Positions 8,767 through 19,571 of a DNA stretch of 64,000 nt are shown one piece after another (the first letter of the stretch is position 1; each line of letters begins with the position of its first letter). A model generated the notes under the pieces. That model was not told the origin of the DNA and did no database searches. It was given only the letters and a program-made list of their open reading frames with translations. A program made the translations under genes and the position numbers. Location of the stretch: positions 98,800 to 162,799 of the forward strand of contig NZ_JAJVKV010000019.1 of NCBI RefSeq assembly GCF_024198175.1, read 5' to 3'. The DNA is from Pyxidicoccus xibeiensis (GTDB lineage: Bacteria; Myxococcota; Myxococcia; Myxococcales; Myxococcaceae).

Positions 8767-8797
8767 ACTATAGGCGCCACGCCCGGCACAGCCTCAA
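8767..8797 (-). promoter_or_regulatory. Putative leaderless promoter of the M50 protease gene
   Basis: On the minus strand TTGAGG (8797-8792) and TATAGT (8772-8767) are 19 bases apart. Only five bases separate the -10 box from ATG 8761, so transcription would begin at or within a base or two of the start codon. Confidence 0.35.
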
Positions 8798-8905
8798 ACG
8801 GCCCCGGTACGCCTCTGCAGCGGGTCCGTGATGCCCTTGTTCTGCAGTGCACCGATCTCTGGCAGTGACGGCCACTGAGAGTGCGAGTCGCGGTATTCAG
8901 GCTCG

Positions 8906-9673
8906 ATGATTCGCGTCTGCCTCGCGGGAGTGACGGGTTGGGTGGGACAGCCACTCGCGGCGGCCATCGAAGCCGCCGAGGACCTCGAGCTGGTGGCGGC
9001 GGTGGCTCGCCGAGCCCGGGGAGAACCCCTGGGGCGACTGACCATCAGCGGCTCCGTCGAAGAGGCGCTGGCCGTCCCCTCGGACGTCTTCGTCGATTAC
9101 ACCAGTGCCGCGGCCGTGAAGGACAACGTGCTGGCGGCGGTCCGTGCAGGCCGACACGTGGTCGTTGGCAGCTCGGGACTGACCGACGAGGACATTCGCG
9201 AAATCGATGGGGCGGCCAGGAGCGCCAGGCTGGGCGTGCTCGCGGTGGGCAACTTCGCCATCACCGCCGCACTGCTCCAGCGCTTCGCCATCGAGGCGGC
9301 GCGGCACCTGCCATCGTGGGAAATCATCGACAGCGCCTACGCGGGGAAGATGGACGCCCCGAGCGGGACGGCCCGAGAGCTGGCGTGGCGGCTCTCGGAA
9401 GTCCGGCCTCCCGAGGTCGAAGTGCCGGTGGAGAAGACCGTGGGTGACGCCGCCGCGCGGGGAGCGGCGGTGAACCAGTCCCGCATCCACTCGGTCCGCC
9501 TTCCCGGCTACACCATCGGCCTGGAGATCCGCTTCGGACAGCAGGATGAGCGACTGACCCTGGCCTATGACGGGGGCCCCGGGGCGACCCCCTACGTCGC
9601 GGGCACCCTGCTCGCCATTCGCAGGGTGCGCGAGTTCACAGGAGTCATACGCGGAATGGACCGGCTCCTCTGA
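8906..9673 (+). CDS. DapB-like dihydrodipicolinate reductase family protein, atypical active site
   Basis: A 255-residue protein with an N-terminal Rossmann motif (VCLAGVTGWVGQPL) and the diagnostic KMDAPSGTA at 148-156. DapB makes tetrahydrodipicolinate for lysine and peptidoglycan. In E. coli DapB the sequence before the Lys is HHRHK, where the first His is the acid/base; here it reads AYAGK, so both histidines are gone while Lys148 remains. The usual GEH motif later is replaced by YTIGLEIRF. It is therefore probably a paralogue with altered chemistry or substrate, or a divergent DapB. It is a single gene with no lysine genes beside it. The ATG at 8906 is the first good start in frame. Confidence 0.75.
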   Translation: MIRVCLAGVTGWVGQPLAAAIEAAEDLELVAAVARRARGEPLGRLTISGSVEEALAVPSDVFVDYTSAAAVKDNVLAAVRAGRHVVVGSSGLTDEDIREIDGAARSARLGVLAVGNFAITAALLQRFAIEAARHLPSWEIIDSAYAGKMDAPSGTARELAWRLSEVRPPEVEVPVEKTVGDAAARGAAVNQSRIHSVRLPGYTIGLEIRFGQQDERLTLAYDGGPGATPYVAGTLLAIRRVREFTGVIRGMDRLL

Positions 9674-9691
9674 CGGGAGGAGCCCGAGGTC

Positions 9692-10054
9692 CTAGCGGTC
9701 CCGGCCGTTGAACTTCATCACGTTCAGCTTTTCGAGGTCGATGTTGTCGAGGCAGCGCACGTTGATGGCGCGCATCTCCTTGCCGTCAGGCCCCGTGCCG
9801 CGAGCGAACGAGCGCACGCCGCACGTCGAGCAGAACAGGTGGTGGATGACCTTCTTGTTGAACTGGTAGTCCGTGAGGTTCTGCTCCCCGGAGCGCAGGG
9901 TGAAGCTGTCGACGGGCACGAAGCCCAGCACGCTGCCCGTCTTCCCGCAGATGGAGCAGTTGCACGCAATCATCGGCTGGGTCAGGTCCAGCTTCACCTC
10001 GTACCGCACCTTGCCGCAGTGACAGCCGCCTTCGTACGTCTTGAGCTCGGTCAT
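9692..10054 (-). CDS. GFA family (CENP-V/GFA domain) zinc protein
   Basis: A 120-residue protein made of one GFA/CENP-V domain. Zinc-binding cysteines are visible in GGCHCGKVRYE near the N-terminus, in CNCSICGKTG in the middle and in HLFCSTCGVRSF near residue 78. The family was named after glutathione-dependent formaldehyde-activating enzyme, but most small members have no proven activity. ATG 10054 begins the conserved part; an upstream in-frame extension to 10141 lacks conservation. It is convergent with the DapB-like gene, 18 bases apart. Confidence 0.88.
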   Translation of the reverse strand: MTELKTYEGGCHCGKVRYEVKLDLTQPMIACNCSICGKTGSVLGFVPVDSFTLRSGEQNLTDYQFNKKVIHHLFCSTCGVRSFARGTGPDGKEMRAINVRCLDNIDLEKLNVMKFNGRDR

Positions 10055-10190
10055 GCGCGAATCCTGCCCTGAGCATTTGAGCAGGAAAATGAAAAGGCGC
10101 CGGCCACGCATGACGCACGTTGGCAGGCGGTCGAAGTCCATCGAGCCTGGGCCCGGCGCGACAAGCCGCCTGAGCCCACTCGAAGGGCGC

Positions 10191-11015
10191 CTACAGGCTC
10201 GCCAGCGCCACGCGGTACAGCGCGCGGTAGCCCATGCGCGGCGCCGGCTCGAAGCGGTCCGCGTTGAAGATGTCCTTCAGCAGCGCGGCCCCGTCCGGCG
10301 ACGCCTGGAGCCCCAGCAGCGTGCCCTCCAGCGTCTGCACCAGCTCCGGCGGCAGCCCCATGGCCACGGGCACCCCGTCATTGGGTGACTCGTCCGTGTA
10401 GGCAATCAGCTCGAAGCGCCGCCCCGCCCCGGGGCCCAGCACGTCCTCCACGCCCGTGGCGAACGTCAGCCCCGTGGAGGCCGGAGGGCAGAAGACGCTC
10501 GACACGTCCGCCTTGCCATCCAGCACCGCCTCCAGCGCGCCCCGGTACGAGCCCGTGAAGTGCTGCGCGAAGAAGGCCCGCGAGGGCTCCTGCCCCTGCG
10601 CCTTGAGGTACGCCGTGGGCAGCAGGTAGCCCGCCACCGAATCCCGGTCCACCCAGGACGCCGTGGTGCCCTTCAGCCGGTCCACCGTCAGCGCCGCGCC
10701 CGCCCGGCACACCAGGGCGGAGCGGTACGACGACATCCCCCGGCGCACCCCGCGAACCACCACCCGCACGCCCATCGCCTCCATCCGCGCGCAGACGAAG
10801 GGCGGCGCCCAGGCCGCGTCCGCACGCCCGGACAGCAGGTCCTTGGCGAGCGTCTCGTAGCTGGGCGCCACACTGACCTCCACCAGCTTGCCGAGGGCCC
10901 GCTGGAGGAACGCCGCCAGCCGCTCCGCGCGCTCCCGCGCCGTCTCATTGCCCAGCGAGGGGGGCAGCCCGAAGCGGAAGGAGTGTCGCGACGTGGAGGG
11001 GACTTGCAGGGTCAT
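10191..11015 (-). CDS. PhnD/SsuA-type substrate-binding domain protein without signal peptide
   Basis: A 274-residue protein resembling the periplasmic phosphonate-binding protein PhnD: FRFGLPPSLGNETARE near the start, LLSGRADAAWAPP, and a second lobe with DGKADVSSVFCPP. Transporter-linked members carry a signal peptide, but this one begins MTLQVPSTSRHSFRFG and has none, and no permease or ATPase gene is adjacent. It may be a cytoplasmic ligand sensor or a domain recruited to another task. It lies 12 bases downstream of the terB gene and probably shares its transcript with terB and ttcA. Confidence 0.82.
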   Translation of the reverse strand: MTLQVPSTSRHSFRFGLPPSLGNETARERAERLAAFLQRALGKLVEVSVAPSYETLAKDLLSGRADAAWAPPFVCARMEAMGVRVVVRGVRRGMSSYRSALVCRAGAALTVDRLKGTTASWVDRDSVAGYLLPTAYLKAQGQEPSRAFFAQHFTGSYRGALEAVLDGKADVSSVFCPPASTGLTFATGVEDVLGPGAGRRFELIAYTDESPNDGVPVAMGLPPELVQTLEGTLLGLQASPDGAALLKDIFNADRFEPAPRMGYRALYRVALASL

Positions 11016-11027
11016 ACCCCCCCTTAA

Positions 11028-11852
11028 CTACCCCTCCCTGCCCAGTCGCGCCACTTCGTCGTCGGCCAGACCGAAGGTGGCCTGGAGCATGTCCAGGATG
11101 CGCTGCTCCGCCAGGCTCGGCTCGCCGCCCGCGTGGGCAATCTTCGTGGCCAGCCGGAACGCCTTCACCCGCTGGGGGTGGGTATTCAGCCCGTGCGCCA
11201 GCACCTGGAGCCGCTGCGGCAGCCCCTCGGCCGCCAGCGCCGCCACCGACTCGCTCACGAAGCTCTGCGCGCGCTCCGGGCTGACGTTCTCGAAGAGGGG
11301 GTCCGCCGCGAAGCTCTCCACCAGCGCCCGGGCCTCGGCTTCCTTCAGCCGCCCGTCCGCCGCGCTCACCAGCACCATGACTTCCGCGAACAGCCGCTCG
11401 AGCGGCTCACCCAGCGCCTCCGCCAGGCTGCCGCCGTTCTCGATGACGTCGATGATCTGCGCCACCTCGTCCTCGGAGATGCCCAGCGCGGCCTGGAACG
11501 TCTTCAGCAGGCCCAGCTCGTTGCGCGTGGCCCGCTGGTCCGCCAGCGCCACCGCCGCCGCCAGCCCGAAGGCCAGCATCCGGTTCTTGTGGTCCGGCAG
11601 CCGGCGCCGCAGCGAGGCCAGCACGTCCTCCAGATCCCGGGCCTCCGCCAGCCGCACCGCGCTCGTCTCCACCAGCGCGTTGAGCTCCTCCGGCTTCGTG
11701 CCCTCGAACTCCGGCCGCTCCAGCACGCGGCTGAGCAGCGTCTGCATCTCCCGCTGCGACACCTTGCCGTCGGCCATCGCGGCCAGCAGCATCGCCTCCA
11801 CCAGCGCGCCGTTGCGCTCCTTGCGCGCTTTTACTGCCTGCTCTCGAGCCAT
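11028..11852 (-). CDS. TerB family protein, two TerB-like halves
   Basis: A 274-residue, almost all-helical protein. The first half contains AMLLAAMADGKVSQREMQTLL and the second VMVLVSAADGRLKEAEARAL. Both fit the TerB pattern of an acidic helical bundle with a conserved ADG-acid motif. TerB-like proteins are linked to tellurite resistance and metal or membrane stress, but most act in unknown complexes. ATG 11852 lies inside the end of ttcA with a 22-base overlap, so translation is probably coupled. No other ter genes are near. Confidence 0.85.
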   Translation of the reverse strand: MAREQAVKARKERNGALVEAMLLAAMADGKVSQREMQTLLSRVLERPEFEGTKPEELNALVETSAVRLAEARDLEDVLASLRRRLPDHKNRMLAFGLAAAVALADQRATRNELGLLKTFQAALGISEDEVAQIIDVIENGGSLAEALGEPLERLFAEVMVLVSAADGRLKEAEARALVESFAADPLFENVSPERAQSFVSESVAALAAEGLPQRLQVLAHGLNTHPQRVKAFRLATKIAHAGGEPSLAEQRILDMLQATFGLADDEVARLGREG

Positions 11853-12688
11853 GGGCTGGCGCTCCCTTGCGTAGCGTTGGGTTCGGTCGTCGTCGGCACC
11901 CCGTCCTCCCGCGCGTTGAGCGGGTCGGGGTTGAGCGTCTTGTCCAGCAGGTGTGACGGCCGCACGTTCATCATCGCGTTGAGCACGCTCTGACGGACGT
12001 TCGGAATCTCCTTGCCCAGGTCCTCCATCAGCCGCTGCATCCGCTTGCGCTGGAGGTTCTCCTGCGTGCCGCACAAGTCGCACGGGATGATGGGGAACTG
12101 CATCAGTTCCGCGAACCGTGCAATGTCCTTCTCCGGCGCGTAGCACAGCGGCCGGATGACCACGTTGCGCCCGTCGTCACTTCGGAGCAACGGCGGCATG
12201 GCCTTGATGGAGCCCGCGAAGAAGAGGTTGAGCAGCAGCGTGTGGATGAGGTCGTCGCGGTGGTGGCCCAGGGCAATCTTGGTGCAGCCCAGCTCCACCG
12301 CCGCCGTGTAGAGGATGCCGCGACGCATCCGCGAGCACACCGAGCACTGCGTCTTCCCGGGAGGCGTCTTCTCCAGGACGATGCTGTAGGTGTCCTCCTT
12401 CAACAGCTTGTAGGCGTACCCCTCCCGCTGGAAGTAGGCTTCCAGCTTGTCGGCGGGAAAGCCGGGGTGGCCCTGGTCCAGGTTCACTGCCAGCAACTCG
12501 AACTTCACGGGCGCTCGCCGCTGCAGCTCACGCAGCAGATGGAGCATCGTGTAGGAGTCCTTGCCTCCCGACACGCCCACCATGATGCGGTCCCCCTCCT
12601 CGATGAGGCGGTGGTCCGCGATGGCCCGGCCCATGTGGCCGAGCAGACTCTTCTCCAGGCGCTGGACGTCGTTCATCGGCGTGGCCAT
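11831..12688 (-). CDS. ttcA: tRNA 2-thiocytidine(32) synthetase TtcA
   Basis: A 285-residue PP-loop ATPase that thiolates cytidine 32 of certain tRNAs through an iron-sulfur cluster. The PP-loop SGGKDS is at 40-45, the cluster CxxC pairs are C115/C118 and C203/C206, and GHHRDDL follows at 141-147. Length and motif order match the family. The last ~35 residues are a polar extension (NPDPLNAREDGVPTTTEPNA) beyond the core. The 3' end overlaps terB by 22 bases, and the gene starts 65 bases from the divergent RNase D gene, so the two share a promoter region. Confidence 0.95.
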   Translation of the reverse strand: MATPMNDVQRLEKSLLGHMGRAIADHRLIEEGDRIMVGVSGGKDSYTMLHLLRELQRRAPVKFELLAVNLDQGHPGFPADKLEAYFQREGYAYKLLKEDTYSIVLEKTPPGKTQCSVCSRMRRGILYTAAVELGCTKIALGHHRDDLIHTLLLNLFFAGSIKAMPPLLRSDDGRNVVIRPLCYAPEKDIARFAELMQFPIIPCDLCGTQENLQRKRMQRLMEDLGKEIPNVRQSVLNAMMNVRPSHLLDKTLNPDPLNAREDGVPTTTEPNATQGSASPWLESRQ

Positions 12689-12753
12689 CCTAGCGGCGGC
12701 CCGGGAAAAAACACCTCAAAGGGACGGCCCGGTCCGCTAGCCTGCCCAGCCCG

Positions 12754-13923
12754 ATGCCGACCTACCCGCAGGGTGCCGTGGACGTGGTGGATGCCGCCGG
12801 GGCGCAGAGCGCCACGCGCAAGCTCGAGGAAGCGCCCGAGCTGGCGGTGGACCTGGAGGCGGACTCCATGCACGCTTTCCGCGCCCGGCTGTGCTTCCTC
12901 CAGCTGGCCACCGACACTGAAGTCTTCCTCTTCGACACCCTGCAGCCCGGGGTGGACGCGCGCCTGCTTGCTCCGTTGATGGCCGACCCGGCGCGCACCA
13001 AGTACTTCCACGCCGCCCAGGGAGACTTGCAGTTCCTCGCCGAAGCAGGCGTGCGGGTGCACGGCCTGTTCGACACCCACCGGGCAGCCACCCTGCTGGG
13101 CTGGCCCAAGGTGGGCCTGGCCGACGTGGCCCGCGAGCGGCTGGGGGTGGAGCTGCCCAAGGAGCACCAGCAGTCGGACTTCTCCATCCGCCCGCTGCCG
13201 CCCAGCATGCGCGACTACATCGCCAACGACGTGCGCTACCTCACCGAGCTGGGGCGCAACGTCCGCGAGGCGTGCCGCGAGGCCGGCATCCTGGAAGAGG
13301 TGCTGCTGGACTGCGAGCGCCTGTGTGAAGAGGCGGTGGCGCGGCCGGACGTGGGCGCGGACTTCAAGCCCAAGCTGCCCCGCGCCGGCCTGTCGCCCAC
13401 GCAGGTGACGCTGGCCACCGCCATCGCCCACGCGCTGCACCGCAAGCGGCTGGAGTGGGCGGAGAAGGACAACGTCCCCATGGGGCGGATGCTCTCCAAC
13501 ATGGCCATGGCGGACATCGCGGTGAAGCTGCCCACCAACCCTCGCGAGCTGGCGCGCATGGCCGGCGTGCGCGGCTCCTTCGTCCGGACGCATGGCGAGG
13601 AGCTGCTGAACCTGGTGAAGGAGCTGATGGAGAAGTCCCGCCGGGGCGAGCTGGAGCCGGAGCGCGAGGCCAAGGGGCCCAAGGACGTGAATCGCCGCAA
13701 GCGCGAGGACGCCCTCAAGCAGTTCCGCGTCGAGAAGGCCACCGAGCGCAAGGTGACGCCCAGCGTGGTGCTGCCCAACCCCGTCCTGGAGATGCTCGCC
13801 AGCACGCCGCCGAAGAGCCTGGACGAGCTGGCCCAGGTGCCGTGGTTCGGGGACAAGCGCCTGCAGCTCTATGGGCAGGCGCTCATCGACGTGCTCGCAC
13901 CCTTCCCCGTGCTCAACGGCTGA
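12754..13923 (+). CDS. rnd: Ribonuclease D
   Basis: A 389-residue 3'-5' exoribonuclease of the DEDD superfamily, acting in tRNA 3' maturation. The exonuclease domain (about 1-190) has DLEAD at 33-37, HAAQGD near 87-92 and YIANDVRYL near 156-164, giving all four acidic residues and the catalytic Tyr. Two HRDC-type helical domains follow, at about 210-285 and 320-385. Length agrees with the family (~375). The gene is divergent from ttcA, another tRNA gene. ATG 12754 follows a short leader with no strong ribosome site. Confidence 0.93.
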   Translation: MPTYPQGAVDVVDAAGAQSATRKLEEAPELAVDLEADSMHAFRARLCFLQLATDTEVFLFDTLQPGVDARLLAPLMADPARTKYFHAAQGDLQFLAEAGVRVHGLFDTHRAATLLGWPKVGLADVARERLGVELPKEHQQSDFSIRPLPPSMRDYIANDVRYLTELGRNVREACREAGILEEVLLDCERLCEEAVARPDVGADFKPKLPRAGLSPTQVTLATAIAHALHRKRLEWAEKDNVPMGRMLSNMAMADIAVKLPTNPRELARMAGVRGSFVRTHGEELLNLVKELMEKSRRGELEPEREAKGPKDVNRRKREDALKQFRVEKATERKVTPSVVLPNPVLEMLASTPPKSLDELAQVPWFGDKRLQLYGQALIDVLAPFPVLNG

Positions 13924-14078
13924 GCCGGGCAGCCGCCGTCGCGCCGCGGAGCGACACGCCTTCCCCTGCCCACCGCGTCATGGGTGGGCCCAGCGCGAGG
14001 CGCTATCGCGGCGCGAGCGCCGGTGATGAAATGGCCGCTCGCGCGAGGCGGTGGGGCTCGCGAGTGGAGGCCTTCTCG

Positions 14079-16802
<2,724 letters not shown>

Positions 16803-16834
16803 CGCACCGCCGCTGATCGCCACGAGGGAGCCCG

Positions 16835-16848
16835 GGAAGGCGCCTTCC
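16835..16848. repeat. 14-bp perfect palindrome after the aminopeptidase gene
   Basis: GGAAGGC is followed directly by GCCTTCC. It lies 32 bases past the aminopeptidase stop. With no loop and no T-run a terminator role is doubtful. The remaining ~190 bases to the next gene hold nothing recognisable. Confidence 0.3.
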
Positions 16849-17041
16849 ACACGTCTCGCCTCGCCTCGCGCACCGGTGAGGGTACCGTGATGTGCGCATG
16901 CACGTACGTCTCGACTCCGGACGGTGCCCGGGTGGGCGTTGGCAGGGCCCACAGGTGAACATGCCCTCCCGGGCCCCCCACTTCGGGTTGCCGCCCGGCG
17001 TCGCGTGCATAGCTTTGTCGCCGCTTCGGGAGGTGCTCGTA

Positions 17042-17398
17042 ATGCTGGGAGCCAGAATGGACGGCGGGCGCGCGGACGTGTCCCGGTGCATCGCCGCGAG
17101 CCTCCAGTGTCAGGCCTCGTGCGAAGAGGGCATGGCCCGAATGGTGGCTCGCGGACAGTCCGTGGGCGGTGAGGCGGTGCGCCTGCTCCGGCAATGTGCC
17201 GAGCTGTGCGAGCTGAACGTGCGCGCGCTGCGCAAGGAGAGCCGGCTGGCCCGCCGCACCGCCAGCCTGTGCTTCGAGCTGGGCAACCGCGTGGCCCGCA
17301 CCGCGTGGCTGGACGCGGAGGACCCGGACTCGTACGCGCTGGCGCGGGACGCGCTGCAGCTGGCCCGCGCGTGCCGCCCCCTGCTGTTCTCCTTCTGA
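17042..17398 (+). CDS. Small Cys-rich helical protein, four-helix copper-storage-like
   Basis: A 118-residue protein with cysteines in a helical rhythm: CIAASLQCQASCEEG, LRQCAELCELN, ASLCFELG and RACRPLL. The pattern is reminiscent of DUF326 and Csp-type four-helix bundles that hold Cu(I), but the cysteine count is lower than in true copper stores and His is scarce. ATG 17042 is chosen because GGAGG stands 7-8 bases before it. An upstream in-frame ATG at 16898 would add a low-complexity, unconserved leader. There is no signal peptide. Function is not proven by sequence. Confidence 0.65.
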   Translation: MLGARMDGGRADVSRCIAASLQCQASCEEGMARMVARGQSVGGEAVRLLRQCAELCELNVRALRKESRLARRTASLCFELGNRVARTAWLDAEDPDSYALARDALQLARACRPLLFSF

Positions 17399-17431
17399 CA
17401 CCCGGGCCCTGTCTACCCGGGCCGCCAGCCC

Positions 17432-18928
17432 CTACAGCGACACGCCGTAGAGCGCGCCGTACTTCTCCTTCAGGTAGGCCAGGAAGTCCGTGTCGGTGAG
17501 GCCATGGCCCGTCACCGCGCGCACCAGCTCCTCCGCGGGCAGGCGGAAGCCCTGGCTGTGGACGTGCGTGCGCAGCCAGTCGCGCAGCGGCAGCAGCTCG
17601 CCCCGGCGCAGGTGGCCGGACAGGTCCGGGATGGCGCGCTCCGCGGCGCGGTGGAGCGACGCCGCGTAGAGGTTGCCCAGCGAGTACGTGGGGAAGTAGC
17701 CCAGCTCGCCCCAGGCCCAGTGGATGTCCTGGAGCACGCCGCGCGCGTCATCCGGCGGCGTCACTCCCAGGTACTTCTCCATGCGCGCGTTCCACGCGGC
17801 GGGCAGGTCCGCCAGGGGCAGCTCGTCGCGCACCAGCAGCAGCTCCAGCTCGTAGCGCAGGGCGATGTGCAGGTTGTACGTCACCTCGTCCGACTCGATG
17901 CGGATGAGCGAGGGGCGCACCTCGTTGACGGCCGCGTGGAAGCCGTCCAGCTCCACGCCGGACAGCGCCTGCGGGAAGGCGGAGCGCAGCGCGGGGAAGT
18001 AGTGCTCCCAGAAGGGCCGGCTCCTGCCGATGATGTTCTCCCAGAGCCGCGACTGGGACTCGTGCAGGCCCATGGAGGGCGCGTTGGCCAGGGGCGTGCG
18101 GTAGTGCTCGGGTGAGAAGCCCTGCTCGTACAGGCCGTGCCCCGCCTCGTGGATGGTGCTGAAGATGGCGGGCAGCGGGCTGGACTCGTCCAGGTGCGTG
18201 GTGAGGCGCACGTCCTGCGGGTGCGTGCCCCCCGTGAAGGGGTGGATGCTGAGGTCCTGCCGGCCGGCCTCCAGGTCGAAGCCGATGTCCTTGAGCAGCC
18301 GCAGGGTGAAGGCCCACTGCGCGTCCTTGTCGTAGTGGCGCCCCTCGAAGAGGCGCGGCACCGGGCGGGCGGGCGCGGCGGCGAGCTTCGCCACCATGGG
18401 GATGAGGTGCTCGCGCAGCGCGGCCAGCACCGGGGTGAGGCGCTCCACGCGCATGCCGGGCTCGTGGCCCTCCAGCAGCGCGTCGTAGCGCTCGCCGCCG
18501 TGGCCGTAGGCGTCCGCCTGCTCGCGGCGCAGCGCCAGCAGCCGCTGCAGCGCGGGCTGGAAGACGGCGAAGCGGCGCTCCTTGCGGGCCTCGCGCCACG
18601 CATGGAGGGCCCGGCTCTGGGCCTCGGCCAGGGCCTTCACCAGCGCGGAAGGCACGCGCACCTCGCGCTCCCGCTCGCGGGAGAGCACGCGCACCATGGC
18701 GCGCTCGTCCTCGGAGAGGGAGTCCTGCGAGGCCGCCTTCGCCAGGGCCTCGCCCAGCCGGGGGTCCACCAGGCGCTCGTGGTGCAGCCCCTGGAGCGTG
18801 GACAGCTGGTGGGCGCGAGCGGGGCCCGCCTTGGACGGCAGGTATGTCTCCTGGTCCCACGTGGCCAGGCCGATGAGTCCTTGGAGGTCGCGAAGCTCCT
18901 GCATCCGGGAGAGCAGCCAGGTATCCAT
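17432..18928 (-). CDS. Carboxypeptidase M32
   Basis: A 498-residue metallocarboxypeptidase of the M32 (Taq) family, cytoplasmic and zinc dependent, removing C-terminal residues from peptides. The zinc motif HEAGH is at 260-264, followed by GLHESQSRLWEN, the conserved third-ligand and substrate segment. The family signature around DEVTYNLHI and RYELE is also present. Length matches the usual ~500. The gene is monocistronic and divergent from the next gene; a 12-bp palindrome (CTTTCGCGAAAG, 18960-18971) lies in the shared upstream region. Confidence 0.95.
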   Translation of the reverse strand: MDTWLLSRMQELRDLQGLIGLATWDQETYLPSKAGPARAHQLSTLQGLHHERLVDPRLGEALAKAASQDSLSEDERAMVRVLSREREREVRVPSALVKALAEAQSRALHAWREARKERRFAVFQPALQRLLALRREQADAYGHGGERYDALLEGHEPGMRVERLTPVLAALREHLIPMVAKLAAAPARPVPRLFEGRHYDKDAQWAFTLRLLKDIGFDLEAGRQDLSIHPFTGGTHPQDVRLTTHLDESSPLPAIFSTIHEAGHGLYEQGFSPEHYRTPLANAPSMGLHESQSRLWENIIGRSRPFWEHYFPALRSAFPQALSGVELDGFHAAVNEVRPSLIRIESDEVTYNLHIALRYELELLLVRDELPLADLPAAWNARMEKYLGVTPPDDARGVLQDIHWAWGELGYFPTYSLGNLYAASLHRAAERAIPDLSGHLRRGELLPLRDWLRTHVHSQGFRLPAEELVRAVTGHGLTDTDFLAYLKEKYGALYGVSL

Positions 18929-18959
18929 ACCGGGGATTCTTAGCGCGCTTCGCGCCGGG

Positions 18960-18971
18960 CTTTCGCGAAAG
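18960..18971. promoter_or_regulatory. 12-bp palindrome between divergent genes
   Basis: CTTTCGCGAAAG is a perfect palindrome in the 71-base divergent region between the M32 carboxypeptidase and the gene at 19000. It is AT-richer than its surroundings and could be an operator or core promoter element. Nothing in the sequence names a regulator. Confidence 0.3.
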
Positions 18972-18999
18972 ACGCACTCGGGGGTATGAGGGCTGCGCG

Positions 19000-19542
19000 A
19001 TGGCCAACGTCCTTCAGTTCTTCATGTCCCCCGACGACGAAGTCGCCTTCTTCCGCTTCCTGGAGCGCTTCACGCTGGAGGTCTACCCGCGGCGCGTCCC
19101 CGAGGACTGGAAGACCTTCCGCGCCAGCATGGAGAACATCCCCAGGCTGCCCCCCGAGGACCTCTACATGGTGGCCTCGGAGCTGGGGCCCGCCATCGTC
19201 GACAAGGTGAAGCGCGGGCCCGACAAGGGGTACTGGCGCATCGACGAGGTGCGCTCCCCCGTCATCTTCATGGAGCGCTCGCGCACCAACGAAGAGGGCG
19301 AGCTGCTCAGCGGCCAGTTCTGGGCCGAGCTGGACATCACCGCGCAGACGGGCCGCAAGAATGCGGCGCCGGACAGGTTCCGGCTCCTGTTCCTGGAGAT
19401 TGAGGAGTTCGTGAAGAAGACCTACCGCAAGGGTGACCCCAAGGGCTTCTTCGTCGGCCCCAAGGCCGCGCGCCTCTACAAGGAAGGCCTGGTGCTGCGC
19501 GACTCCGCGTTCCGCGGCGGCACCGTGGCGCCCTACAAGTAA
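19000..19542 (+). CDS. Conserved hypothetical protein
   Basis: A 180-residue soluble protein that I do not recognise. It begins MANVLQFFMSPDDEVAFFRF and has mixed helix and strand, with YWRIDEVRSPVIFMERSRTN and QFWAELDITAQTGRKN in the middle and GFFVGPKAARLYKEGLVLRD near the end. No catalytic motif, signal peptide or membrane helix is visible. The amino-acid make-up is balanced and third positions are GC-rich, so it is a real gene. It is convergent with prfC, with 29 bases and a small GC hairpin between them. Confidence 0.75.
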   Translation: MANVLQFFMSPDDEVAFFRFLERFTLEVYPRRVPEDWKTFRASMENIPRLPPEDLYMVASELGPAIVDKVKRGPDKGYWRIDEVRSPVIFMERSRTNEEGELLSGQFWAELDITAQTGRKNAAPDRFRLLFLEIEEFVKKTYRKGDPKGFFVGPKAARLYKEGLVLRDSAFRGGTVAPYK

Positions 19543-19571
19543 GGCGCCACAGTCGCGCGTGCGACGGCGGC

